Origin: Desulfomicrobiaceae bacterium
Lineage (GTDB): Bacteria > Desulfobacterota > Desulfovibrionia > Desulfovibrionales > Desulfomicrobiaceae
Reading direction: 5' to 3'
Assembly (NCBI GenBank): GCA_003530935.1
Contig: DPEO01000086.1
Coordinates: forward strand, 1 to 7,419
DNA: 7,419 bases
The position numbers and the translations under genes are program-made. Positions 1-6,928 of the stretch are shown here, in pieces (position 1 is the first letter of the stretch; each line of letters begins with the position of its first letter). A model generated the notes under the pieces. It saw only the letters and a list, made by a program, of their open reading frames with translations. It made no database searches and was not told the origin of the DNA.

Positions 1-786
1 CTCCCGCCGCGCATGGAGGTGGTGTCTGGCTTTCCCTCCAAGGTGCAAGCCCGGGTGCGGGGCACGAGCAATCAGGTGCGTGCCTTGGGAGACGTGCGGT
101 TGGCCTACAAGATCGATCTTTCCACGGTGCGGCCCGGGAAAAACGTGGTGCCGCTCGTGCCGGAAAACATGCCGCTCACCTCCGCGGTGGAGATCGTGGA
201 GTTCAATCCCTCGCGTCTGGAATTCGAAGCCGATGTGCAGGAGCAGAAAGAAGTCCCGGTGCGTCTCGATTGGAGCGGCGAGCCTGGACCGGATATGCGC
301 GTGGTCAACGCCACGGTGGACCCCGAGAAGGTAGTGGTCACCGGCCTGGCGAGCGCCTTGAAAAACTTGAAGGCCATTCGCACCGAGGCGGTCACCGTGG
401 AGCCTGGAGACAGGCGCGAGGTGTCGGGCCGGGTCCGCTTGGTGTTGCCTGCGGGGGTCCGGGCCGAGGTAGGCTCTGTGGCCTACAGTCTGCGGTTTGC
501 GCCCATCAGCCAGGAAGTGTGGATCAAGTTTTCCGTGGAGTCCGTCTCCCGTGACGTTGCGTTTACCCTGGAGCCCCGAACCGTCCGGGCCCGTTTGGAG
601 GTGCCGGTGGCGCTGTTGCGGGACAAAGACTGGCGCGACAAGCTCCATCTGCGTGTGGATCCTGGGACGGGCCTTGCCCCGGGTGAATATGCGTTCGTCC
701 CGGTGCTCGATGCCCCGGAAGACGTCCGCGTCCTGGAGCTGCGGCCTGAGAAGGTGACGGTCATCGTCAAAGAGGAGAACCCATGA
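1..786 (+). CDS. cdaR: YbbR-domain protein, CdaR-like c-di-AMP cyclase regulator (5' partial)
   Basis: The reading frame is open from base 1, so the gene begins upstream; the ATG at base 13 is probably internal. In the family a short N-terminal tail and one membrane helix precede extracytoplasmic YbbR repeats. No membrane helix is visible here, which fits a missing 5' end. The visible 261 residues are beta-rich, with YbbR-type periodicity. A first repeat (about residues 1-85) includes the pattern VRLAYKIDLSTVRPGKNVV and then FNPSRLEFE. A second (about 85-170) includes VPVRLDWSGEPG and then VDPEKVVVTGLASAL. A third, more diverged stretch (about 180-258) ends in LRPEKVTVIVKE. Family knowledge: CdaR binds and modulates the membrane cyclase CdaA, whose gene usually lies just upstream. 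The stop codon overlaps the glmM start (ATGA). The domain family is fairly sure. The CdaR role is inferred from domain and neighbour, because YbbR proteins outside Firmicutes are little studied. Confidence 0.82.
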   Translation, partial: LPPRMEVVSGFPSKVQARVRGTSNQVRALGDVRLAYKIDLSTVRPGKNVVPLVPENMPLTSAVEIVEFNPSRLEFEADVQEQKEVPVRLDWSGEPGPDMRVVNATVDPEKVVVTGLASALKNLKAIRTEAVTVEPGDRREVSGRVRLVLPAGVRAEVGSVAYSLRFAPISQEVWIKFSVESVSRDVAFTLEPRTVRARLEVPVALLRDKDWRDKLHLRVDPGTGLAPGEYAFVPVLDAPEDVRVLELRPEKVTVIVKEENP

Positions 787-2141
787 CCCAACGACTTTTT
801 GGCACCGACGGCATCCGCGGTCGGGTCAACGAATATCCCATGCAGCCGGAATTGGTGGTGCGTTTGGGCCTGGCTGCGGGCGAGTATTTTCGCAACGGCA
901 AAAAACGGCACCGCGTGGTCATCGGCAAGGATACCCGGCTTTCGGGGTATGTGTTCGAGACAGCGCTGACCTCGGGTCTGTGTGCCGCAGGCATGGACGT
1001 CTACCTCGTGGGACCGCTGCCGACGCCAGCTATCAGCTTTTTGACCCGCAACATGCGCGCCGACCTTGGGGTGGTCATCTCCGCCTCCCACAATCCGTAT
1101 CAGGACAACGGCATCAAGTTTTTCGATAAAGACGGCTTCAAGCTCCCCGACGAGGTGGAAGACGCCCTCGCCGCCATGGTGCTCGACCGGCATCATGCCT
1201 GGAAGACCCCTGCCCATGACGAGGTGGGCCGGGCGCGGAAGATCGAGGACAGCCCCGGCCGCTACATCGTGCACCTCAAAAATTCGTTGCCTTCCGGCAT
1301 GACCTTGGATGGTCTGCGCATCGTGCTCGATTGTGCCAACGGTGCGGCCTACCGGGTGGCGCCATTGGTGTTGGAGGAGCTCGGCGCCACGGTGATCCCC
1401 TTGGGGGTGGAGCCCAACGGCGTCAATATCAACCAGGGCTGCGGTTCCCTGCACCCGGAACACATGGTGCAAGCGGTGCGCGCGCACAAGGCGGATTTGG
1501 GCTTGGCCCTGGATGGCGATGCCGACCGGCTCATCGTGGTGGATGAGCAGGGGGTGGTGCTCGACGGCGATCAGATCTTGGCCATCTGCGCCGACGAGAT
1601 GCTGCGCCTTGGGGACCTTGCGGGCAATACCGTGGTGGCCACGGTCATGAGCAACATGGCCTTGGAGGTGTTTCTCCAAGGCCTGGGGGCGCAGCTCATG
1701 CGCACCCAGGTGGGCGACCGCTACGTGGTGGAGGCCATGCGCCGTGGCGGGTTTGTGCTCGGCGGCGAGCAGTCCGGGCACATCATCTTTTTGCGCCACG
1801 CCACCACGGGCGATGGGCTGCTCGCCGCGCTGCAGTTGGTGCGCATCATGGTGGCCCGGCAGCGCCCGCTTTCGGAGATGGCCCGCCTGCTGACGCCGTT
1901 TCCCCAGAAATTGGTGAACGTGCCGGTGGCGCGAAAACTCCCGTTTCCGGAGGTCCCCCAGGTGGTGGCGGCGATGACTGCGGCCGAGGAGGCGTTGCGC
2001 GGCCGCGGCCGCGTGCTTTTGCGCTACTCCGGGACCGAGCCGCTGCTGCGGGTGATGGTGGAGGCCGACGACCTCGCCCTGGTGGAGCATTGGTGCCAGG
2101 AGCTCTGCGCGGCAGTGGACGCCGGCCTTGGGGAGCGGTAA
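783..2141 (+). CDS. glmM: Phosphoglucosamine mutase GlmM
   Basis: This cytoplasmic enzyme interconverts glucosamine-6-phosphate and glucosamine-1-phosphate, the step before UDP-GlcNAc synthesis for peptidoglycan and LPS. The protein has 452 residues, close to the usual 445-450. The start is well supported: the N-terminal FGTDGIRGRVNE (6-17) is the family signature, and GAGGAG at 772-777 lies 5 bases before the ATG. The active-site loop ISASHNP (99-105) contains Ser102, which aligns with the phosphorylated serine of E. coli GlmM. The metal-binding loop DGDADR is at 244-249, the sugar-binding loop GGEQSGH at 327-333, and the C-terminal phosphate-binding loop RYSGTEP at 414-420. All four domains of the alpha-D-phosphohexomutase fold are therefore intact. 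The 4-base ATGA overlap with cdaR suggests coupled translation. In Firmicutes GlmM also binds and inhibits CdaA; whether it does so here is inference. Confidence 0.98.
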   Translation: MTQRLFGTDGIRGRVNEYPMQPELVVRLGLAAGEYFRNGKKRHRVVIGKDTRLSGYVFETALTSGLCAAGMDVYLVGPLPTPAISFLTRNMRADLGVVISASHNPYQDNGIKFFDKDGFKLPDEVEDALAAMVLDRHHAWKTPAHDEVGRARKIEDSPGRYIVHLKNSLPSGMTLDGLRIVLDCANGAAYRVAPLVLEELGATVIPLGVEPNGVNINQGCGSLHPEHMVQAVRAHKADLGLALDGDADRLIVVDEQGVVLDGDQILAICADEMLRLGDLAGNTVVATVMSNMALEVFLQGLGAQLMRTQVGDRYVVEAMRRGGFVLGGEQSGHIIFLRHATTGDGLLAALQLVRIMVARQRPLSEMARLLTPFPQKLVNVPVARKLPFPEVPQVVAAMTAAEEALRGRGRVLLRYSGTEPLLRVMVEADDLALVEHWCQELCAAVDAGLGER

Positions 2142-2227
2142 TGGCGGTTCCGAGGAAACCGGCGTGTGCGTGCGCCACGACCGATGTTGTTATGCTAAGG
2201 AGCGATCCATGCAAGTGCGCAAGGTAG
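2141..2227 (+). CDS. Possible 28-residue cysteine-rich leader ORF before galU (tentative)
   Basis: An ATG overlaps the glmM stop codon as TAATG. GGGGAG (2130-2135) precedes it by 5 bases, as for a translationally coupled start. The frame runs 28 codons to a TAG at 2225-2227, overlapping the first 19 bases of galU in another frame. The peptide begins MAVPRKPACAC and ends in DPCKCAR, giving four cysteines in two CxC pairs (residues 9, 11, 24 and 26). No transmembrane segment or known domain is recognised. Its position resembles a leader peptide or coupling ORF that could deliver ribosomes to galU. It could equally be chance, because short frames and Cys codons (TGC/TGT) are common in such sequence. 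Conservation was not tested. Confidence 0.2.
   Translation: MAVPRKPACACATTDVVMLRSDPCKCAR
2197..2202 (+). promoter_or_regulatory. Shine-Dalgarno sequence fixing the galU start
   Basis: AAGGAG lies 6 bases before the ATG at 2209. The reading frame stays open upstream to an ATG at 2128 inside glmM. That extension would add 27 residues without homology to GalU and has no comparable ribosome binding site, so 2209 is chosen. Confidence 0.85.
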
Positions 2228-3081
2228 TCATCCCCGTGGCGGGGTGGGGGACCCGGTCCCTGCCGGCGACCAAAAATCTCCCCAAGGAAATTTTGCCGGT
2301 ATTTCGCAAACCTGCCATTCAATACATCGTCGAGGAGGCCATTGCCTCGGGCCTCTCGGACGTGGTGTTCGTCAACCAGCAAAATAAGCGCATCATCGAG
2401 GACCACTTCGACCACAACCTCTCTTTGGAGCAGTACCTGGAGCGCACCGACAAGACCGCGCTCCTGGAAGAGGTACGGCGGGTGGCGGAGATGGCCAACG
2501 TCATCGTGGTGCGCCAAAAAGAGCAGCGCGGGCTGGGGCATGCGGTGGCCTGTGCCCGGGAGGTCATCAAAGACGAGCCCTTTGCCGTCATGGTGGGCGA
2601 TGACCTCATGTTCCATCGCGACCCAGGCATCCATCAGCTCCTCGATGTCTTCCACAACGAGCACATGCCTGTGGTGGGGGTCATGGAGGTGCCGCGGGAC
2701 AAGGTCTCCCGGTACGGCATCATCGATGCCGAGGAATACGCCCCGGGCCTGTACCGCATCCGCGGGGTGCTCGAAAAACCTTCTGCCGATACCGCGCCTT
2801 CGCGTCTGGCCATCGTGGGGCGTTACGTGCTGACGCCCGAGGTGTTTTCCCACCTGGAGGCCGCAAGCCCGGATGCCAGCGGTGAGATCCAGCTCACCGA
2901 CGCCCTGGCGGGGTTGGCGCGCCAAAACCGCCTGTTGGCGGTGAAACTCTACGGCCAGCGCTTCGATATCGGCGATTGGGTGGATTACCTGGCGGCCAAT
3001 ATCTACTTCGCCCTTCAGGACGACGAACTCCACGACGACCTCTCCGCCCGGCTGCGGGACTTTCTGCCGCCGGTGCGCTAA
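2209..3081 (+). CDS. galU: UTP--glucose-1-phosphate uridylyltransferase GalU
   Basis: The enzyme makes UDP-glucose from UTP and glucose-1-phosphate in the cytoplasm, for LPS, exopolysaccharide and glycosyl transfer. The protein has 290 residues from the ATG at 2209 (E. coli GalU has 302). It is one nucleotidyltransferase domain of the NTP_transferase family. Visible motifs are the nucleotide-binding loop AGWGTRSLPATK (11-22) followed by PKEILP (25-30), RGLGHA (107-112) for UTP binding, the metal-site region VGDD (129-132), EKP (189-191), IVGRYVLTP (202-210) and GEIQLTDAL (225-233). Near the C-terminus, GDWVDY (255-260) stands where E. coli has GNKLGY, and the glycine loop reads GWGTRSLP rather than GLGTRMLP. 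These are variations within an otherwise complete enzyme. It lies 67 bases after glmM and is probably co-transcribed with it. A related sugar-nucleotide specificity cannot be excluded, but GalU is by far the best fit. Confidence 0.94.
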   Translation: MQVRKVVIPVAGWGTRSLPATKNLPKEILPVFRKPAIQYIVEEAIASGLSDVVFVNQQNKRIIEDHFDHNLSLEQYLERTDKTALLEEVRRVAEMANVIVVRQKEQRGLGHAVACAREVIKDEPFAVMVGDDLMFHRDPGIHQLLDVFHNEHMPVVGVMEVPRDKVSRYGIIDAEEYAPGLYRIRGVLEKPSADTAPSRLAIVGRYVLTPEVFSHLEAASPDASGEIQLTDALAGLARQNRLLAVKLYGQRFDIGDWVDYLAANIYFALQDDELHDDLSARLRDFLPPVR

Positions 3082-3086
3082 GCTCC

Positions 3087-3106
3087 GGGGCGGGTCTTTC
3101 CGCCCC
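3087..3106 (+). promoter_or_regulatory. GC-rich hairpin between galU and priA
   Basis: GGGGCGG (3087-3093) pairs perfectly with CCGCCCC (3100-3106). A further G-U pair closes a UCUU tetraloop. Only two T residues follow, so it is a poor intrinsic terminator. It begins 5 bases after the galU stop and ends 8 bases before the priA ATG. It could protect the galU mRNA 3' end, weaken readthrough, or limit ribosome access to priA. Which of these applies is not shown by the sequence. Confidence 0.55.
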
Positions 3107-3114
3107 TTCCATCG

Positions 3115-5415
3115 ATGTCCTCTTGTGCCGTATGTTCCGTTGATGTGCTGGCGGCACCGTACGCCCGCTACACCTACGCATTGCCGCCGCATTTTCCCGG
3201 GCATCTCTGGCAGCGGGGAATGCGGGTGCTCATCCCTTTGGGCCGGCGCTTGGTGGTGGGGGTGCTTGCGGCCTTGGAGGCGGAAACGCCCCCTGGGGCG
3301 CTGCGTTCGGTGCTTCTTCCCTTGGACCGGGAGCCTTTGCTGGACGCCGCCTACCTGCAGATGGTGGAGGCCTTGGCCGTGCGCCAAATCCAGACTCCAG
3401 GCGAGGTGCTCGCACGGCTCCTTCCCGCGCCGTTGCGTCAGGTGCCGCGGTTGCGTTGGGATGGCGCTGCTTTTGCCCCGCAGCGTCTCTTGGATGCCGA
3501 GACGGCCACCCGGGCGGCCCATGCCTTGGCTGCAGGGAAGCTGGTCGTGGACGTCCCGGTGCAGGCGGCAAAGCTCGTGGTGGAGCTGGTAAGCCCGCCC
3601 CCATGGCCCATCCGCCCCCGGGCCGAGCGGCAGCGGGCCGTTCTGCGGTATTTGGATCTCCATGGGCCGTGTACTCGGGAACGTCTGCGGCAGGCATTGG
3701 GGCCGGAATGCGTGGCCGCGCTGCCCACCTTGGTGGAGCGGGGCCTGGTGCGGCTGCTCCAAGAGGACGTTTTGCAGCAGCTGCCGAGTGCGGTAAGGGA
3801 GCCGGTGACACTCAATGAGGAGCAGCGACGCGCAGTGGCGGAGCTTGGCGCGCTTTTGCGCCGTCCTTCGGCGGCCACGGCGCTGCTCTTTGGAGTCACG
3901 GGCAGCGGCAAGACCGCGGTCTACCTGCGTTTGGTGGAGCAGACGCTCGCGGAGGGCGGCCAGGCCATGGTCCTGGCGCCGGAAGTGGCCCTGGCCTTGA
4001 AGCTCGCCGGCGAGGTGCAGGCCGTTTTTCCCCATGCACCCGTGCTGGTATATCACGGATATTTGTCCCCGGCGCAGCGGGCGCGTCTTTTTGTGGAGGC
4101 GCGCTCCCTTACCGGACCGGCGGTGGTGGTGGGTACGCGTTCGGCCTTGTTTTTGCCCGTGCGCCCCCGGCTCATCGTGCTCGATGAAGAGCACGACGCC
4201 TCCTTCAAGCAGGACGAGGGCCTGGGGTACCAGGCCAAGGAAGTGGCTCATGCGCGCATTGCCGCCACCGATGGCCTTTTGCTCTTGGGCTCCGCCACAC
4301 CGGATATCAAAGTCTACCACGCGGCCCAGGAAGGGCGGATCCACCTGGTGCGGCTCTCCCAGCGCGCCAACGCCCAGCCGGTACCCCGGGTGGATTTGGT
4401 GGATATGCGGGCCCATGGGGACGCCGTCTTTGCCCCGCAGGTGCGCGCTGCCGTGGATGCAGCCCTCGAGCGGGATGAGCAGGTGGTCATCCTCCACAAC
4501 CGCCGGGGATATGCGCCCATTCTCGTGTGCCGCGGGTGCGCGGAGCCGGTGCGCTGCCCGCAATGCCGTATCTCGCTCACCTGGCACAAGTCCCGGGAGA
4601 TTTTGCTCTGCCACTACTGCGGGTTTCACCTGGAGTTTCCGCTTTTGTGTCCCACGTGCCGGGGCGGGGACTTCGATCCCTTAGGTGAAGGCACGGAGCG
4701 GCTGGAAGAATGGCTGCGCCGCGAACTTCCTCCGGAAGTGGCGGTGGCGCGTCTGGACCGAGACACCGGCCGCCGGCCCGAGCGCATTCAGGAGACCTTG
4801 GAAGCGTTCTCCCAGGGAAAAACCCAGGTGCTGGTGGGGACCCAGATGCTCTGCAAAGGCCACCACTTCCCGGGCGTCTCGCTGGTCGTGGTGGTGGACG
4901 GGGATTTGGGGCTCAATGTGCCGGATTTTCGCGCCGTGGAGCGTTCGTTCCAGATGCTGGTGCAGGTGGCTGGCCGGGCAGGCCGCGGGGAAGTGCCGGG
5001 ACAGGTGTTTGTGCAGACCCGCAATCCCGAGCATCCGTGCTGGGGCTTCGTGGCCCATGCGGACTTCGAGGGCATGTGCCGCTCCGAGTTGGCCATGCGC
5101 CGGGCCATGGGGTACCCGCCTTTCGTGAAGCTGGCCTTGGTGCGTCTGTCCATCCCTGCCGAGGGCGGGGACGTGGCCCTGGTGGGGAGGGTGGGCGCGG
5201 CCTTGCGGGAGGAGGCCCGGCGCCATCAGGTGACCGTCCTGGGCCCGGCCCCGGCACCCTTGGCCATGCTGCGCGGCAGAAGACGTTTCCATTGCCTGCT
5301 CAAGGGCGACGACTGGCCGCGGTTGCGTGCCGTATGCCAGGCGGGTATGGCGCAGGCGCGTCGAGACAAGCACATCCGCATGTCCGTGGATTTCGACCCT
5401 GTGGACATGCTTTGA
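3115..5415 (+). CDS. priA: Primosomal protein N', replication-restart helicase PriA
   Basis: PriA is a 3'-5' superfamily 2 helicase that recognises stalled or repaired forks and directs reloading of the replicative helicase. The protein has 766 residues (E. coli 732). The N-terminal DNA-binding domain covers about 10-105 (YTYALP, then VLIPLGRRLVVGVL), and a winged-helix-like region follows at about 170-225. The helicase core has Walker A GVTGSGKT (260-267), Walker B DEEH (357-360) and GSATP (392-396). Eight cysteines form the zinc-binding insertion (C472, C475, C481, C484, C499, C502, C512, C515). The second RecA-like lobe includes VGTQMLCKGHHFP and ends in QVAGRAGRG (617-625). The C-terminal domain has MGYPPF (665-670), GPAPAPLAMLRGRRRFHCLL (710-729) and the terminal DPVDML. 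The ATG at 3115 is the only upstream choice after the galU stop and gives the expected N-terminal length, yet no Shine-Dalgarno sequence precedes it. All catalytic motifs are intact. Confidence 0.97.
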   Translation: MSSCAVCSVDVLAAPYARYTYALPPHFPGHLWQRGMRVLIPLGRRLVVGVLAALEAETPPGALRSVLLPLDREPLLDAAYLQMVEALAVRQIQTPGEVLARLLPAPLRQVPRLRWDGAAFAPQRLLDAETATRAAHALAAGKLVVDVPVQAAKLVVELVSPPPWPIRPRAERQRAVLRYLDLHGPCTRERLRQALGPECVAALPTLVERGLVRLLQEDVLQQLPSAVREPVTLNEEQRRAVAELGALLRRPSAATALLFGVTGSGKTAVYLRLVEQTLAEGGQAMVLAPEVALALKLAGEVQAVFPHAPVLVYHGYLSPAQRARLFVEARSLTGPAVVVGTRSALFLPVRPRLIVLDEEHDASFKQDEGLGYQAKEVAHARIAATDGLLLLGSATPDIKVYHAAQEGRIHLVRLSQRANAQPVPRVDLVDMRAHGDAVFAPQVRAAVDAALERDEQVVILHNRRGYAPILVCRGCAEPVRCPQCRISLTWHKSREILLCHYCGFHLEFPLLCPTCRGGDFDPLGEGTERLEEWLRRELPPEVAVARLDRDTGRRPERIQETLEAFSQGKTQVLVGTQMLCKGHHFPGVSLVVVVDGDLGLNVPDFRAVERSFQMLVQVAGRAGRGEVPGQVFVQTRNPEHPCWGFVAHADFEGMCRSELAMRRAMGYPPFVKLALVRLSIPAEGGDVALVGRVGAALREEARRHQVTVLGPAPAPLAMLRGRRRFHCLLKGDDWPRLRAVCQAGMAQARRDKHIRMSVDFDPVDML

Positions 5416-5417
5416 AA

Positions 5418-5423
5418 AAGGAG
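5418..5423 (+). promoter_or_regulatory. Shine-Dalgarno sequence fixing the asnS start
   Basis: AAGGAG lies 6 bases before the ATG at 5430, in the 14-base gap after the priA stop. The asnS frame is open far back into priA (to 4710), but that part is an out-of-frame shadow of priA. This site and the AsnRS N-terminus together set the start at 5430. Confidence 0.9.
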
Positions 5424-5429
5424 TCTATC

Positions 5430-6812
5430 ATGCAACGAGCGTTGATCGCGGATGTGGTGCATGCGGATGCACCGATGGAATCAGTAACGGTCATGGGGTG
5501 GGTCCGCACCAAGCGGGAGAGTAAAGACTTTGCCTTTCTGGAGATCAATGACGGTTCCTGCCTGAAAAACCTTCAAGTGGTGGTGGATGCCGGGGTGCCT
5601 GGATGGGAAGATCTGCCCAGGATCCTGACCGGCGCTTCCATTCAGGTGCGCGGCGCCGTGGTCCCCTCTCCTGGCAAAGGGCAGCGCTGGGAAGTGCGCG
5701 CCCAGGAAGTCGCCGTCATCGGCGAAGCCGGCCCCGAATACCCGCTGCAGAAAAAGCGCCACACGGACGAATTTTTGCGCACCATTGCCCATCTTCGCCC
5801 GCGCACCAACAAATACGGCGCCCTGTATCGCATCCGCGCCCGTCTTGCCCATGCGGTGCATCAGTATTTCCATGACCATGGCTTCTATTTGGTGCACGCA
5901 CCCATCATCACCGGCTCGGACTGTGAGGGGGCGGGGGAAATGTTCCAGGTGACCACCTTGCCCCTGGAGGCCGTTCCTCTGGAAAAGGGGGCGGTGCGCT
6001 ATGAGGACGACTTCTTTGGCCGTCCTGCATCGCTCACCGTCTCCGGACAGCTTGCCGCCGAGAATTTGGCCTGCGCCTTGGGGCGGGTCTACACCTTTGG
6101 CCCCACCTTCCGGGCGGAAAACTCCAACACCCCCAAGCACGCGGCCGAGTTCTGGATGATTGAGCCGGAGATGGCCTTCGCCACCCTTGCCGATGACATG
6201 GATCTGGCCGAAGACCTGGTGCGCAGCATGGCGCGGTATGCGCTTGCGCACTGCGCCGAAGACCTGGCCTTGTTCGCCCAATTCGTGGAGCCGACCTTGA
6301 TGGCCACCCTGGAAAACGTGGCCACCAAACCCTTCGTGCGCATGCCGTACGCCGAGGCCATGGAGGTCTTGGGGCGCAGCGGCAAGGAGTTTCAGTTCCC
6401 GGTGGGCTTTGGCCATGACCTGCAGACCGAGCACGAGCGCTATTTGACGGAGGAGTACTGCAAGGCTCCGGTCATCGTCTACGACTACCCCAAGGAGATC
6501 AAAGCATTCTATATGCGCATGAATGACGATGGGCGCACCGTGGCCGCCATGGACCTTCTGGTGCCGCGCATCGGCGAACTCGTTGGCGGCAGCGCCCGCG
6601 AAGAGCGCCTTGACGTGCTTTCTCGCCGCATGGAAGAGCTGGGCATGCCGCAAGAAGAATACTGGTGGTACTTGGATCTCCGGCGTTTTGGTACAGTGCC
6701 GCACGCAGGATTCGGCATGGGCTTCGAGCGTCTGCTCATGCTCATTACCGGCGTAAGCAATATCCGCGACGTCATTCCCTTCCCGAGAACCCCAAAACAC
6801 TTGGAGTTTTAG
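5430..6812 (+). CDS. asnS: Asparagine--tRNA ligase AsnRS
   Basis: This class II aminoacyl-tRNA synthetase charges tRNA-Asn with asparagine using ATP, in the cytoplasm. The protein has 460 residues (E. coli 466). The N-terminal OB-fold anticodon-binding domain (about 1-105) contains VMGWVRTKRESKDFAFLEIN (21-40). The catalytic domain begins near 115. TGSDCEGAGEMFQVTTL (161-177) matches the AsnRS region ASDTEGAGEMFRVSTL of E. coli. Class II motif 2 is seen in FGPTFRAENSNTPKHAAEFW (223-242) followed by EPEMAF. Motif 3 is GFGMGFERLL (427-436), followed by RDVIPFPRTP (446-455). FRAENSNT together with AEFW separates AsnRS from AspRS and LysRS. It follows priA by 14 bases and is probably in the same transcript. 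Having asnS indicates direct formation of Asn-tRNA; whether a GatCAB amidotransferase route also exists cannot be seen here. Confidence 0.98.
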   Translation: MQRALIADVVHADAPMESVTVMGWVRTKRESKDFAFLEINDGSCLKNLQVVVDAGVPGWEDLPRILTGASIQVRGAVVPSPGKGQRWEVRAQEVAVIGEAGPEYPLQKKRHTDEFLRTIAHLRPRTNKYGALYRIRARLAHAVHQYFHDHGFYLVHAPIITGSDCEGAGEMFQVTTLPLEAVPLEKGAVRYEDDFFGRPASLTVSGQLAAENLACALGRVYTFGPTFRAENSNTPKHAAEFWMIEPEMAFATLADDMDLAEDLVRSMARYALAHCAEDLALFAQFVEPTLMATLENVATKPFVRMPYAEAMEVLGRSGKEFQFPVGFGHDLQTEHERYLTEEYCKAPVIVYDYPKEIKAFYMRMNDDGRTVAAMDLLVPRIGELVGGSAREERLDVLSRRMEELGMPQEEYWWYLDLRRFGTVPHAGFGMGFERLLMLITGVSNIRDVIPFPRTPKHLEF

Positions 6813-6854
6813 AGAGCACGTTTCCGTGGCGGCCTCAGGTATCGAGGGGGACGT

Positions 6855-6868
6855 TGGTCCGCGGACCA
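6855..6868. promoter_or_regulatory. Perfect 14-base palindrome, possible operator
   Basis: TGGTCCGCGGACCA equals its own reverse complement. It lies in the asnS-permease gap, just upstream of an AT-rich tract, and overlaps a possible -35 hexamer (TTGGTC, 6854-6859). It could be a dimeric repressor or activator site. As RNA it would form a 5-base-pair stem with a CGCG loop, but no T-run follows, so it is not a convincing asnS terminator. No known regulator motif was recognised. Confidence 0.4.
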
Positions 6869-6884
6869 TCTGACATAATAATTC

Positions 6885-6898
6885 TTTGAATTTTCAAA
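6885..6898. repeat. AT-rich 14-base inverted repeat
   Basis: TTTGAA (6885-6890) and TTCAAA (6893-6898) form perfect arms around TT. The centre is 30 bases from the centre of the palindrome at 6855-6868, roughly three helical turns. It overlaps candidate promoter elements, so it could be an operator, but short AT-rich dyads also arise by chance. Confidence 0.3.
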
Positions 6899-6928
6899 CA
6901 ATCTTTTCTCACAAACCTTGACCTCTCG

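Larger units (their letters stand above)
6854..6898 (+). promoter_or_regulatory. Candidate sigma-70 promoter region for the permease
   Basis: This is the most AT-rich stretch of the window: 6869-6916 has about 12 G/C in 48 bases. Two arrangements are possible. One is TTGGTC (6854-6859, 3 of 6 match to TTGACA), a 17-base spacer and AATAAT (6877-6882, 5 of 6 match to TATAAT). The other is CTGACA (6870-6875, 5 of 6), a 17-base spacer and TTCAAA (6893-6898, 3 of 6). Neither is strong in both boxes. The location and composition support a promoter here more than either exact pair does. Confidence 0.35.

Noticed and set aside
483..2090. 535-codon antisense reading frame opposite cdaR and glmM
   Set aside because: Same cause as above: low-complexity His/Gln-rich translation opposite an intact glmM, with no recognisable family.
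2144..2160. CGGTT and AACCG arms as a terminator after glmM
   Set aside because: The stem is only five base pairs with no T-run, which is too weak to call.
2191..2196. TATGCT as a -10 box for a galU promoter
   Set aside because: It would place the start of transcription at or beyond the Shine-Dalgarno sequence, and no -35-like hexamer lies at the right distance.
2128..2208. 27-residue N-terminal extension of galU
   Set aside because: The extension lacks similarity to GalU and overlaps the end of glmM. The ATG at 2209 has AAGGAG 6 bases upstream and gives normal family length.
1846..4629. 927-codon antisense reading frame across glmM, galU and priA
   Set aside because: It lies opposite three well-supported genes, is rich in His, Gln, Arg and Pro without domain motifs, and is the usual result of high third-position GC leaving few stops on the opposite strand.
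4710..5429. N-terminal extension of asnS into priA (240 extra codons)
   Set aside because: The extra residues are Gly/Arg/Pro-rich shadow translation of priA, and AsnRS homology starts at the ATG at 5430 next to AAGGAG.
6817..6828. CACG-TTTC-CGTG hairpin after asnS as its terminator
   Set aside because: The stem has four base pairs and no T-run follows, so it is not distinguishable from chance.
5481..6869. 462-codon antisense reading frame opposite asnS
   Set aside because: It mirrors asnS almost end to end. asnS has all its class II motifs and a good ribosome binding site, while the antisense product has no recognisable domain.
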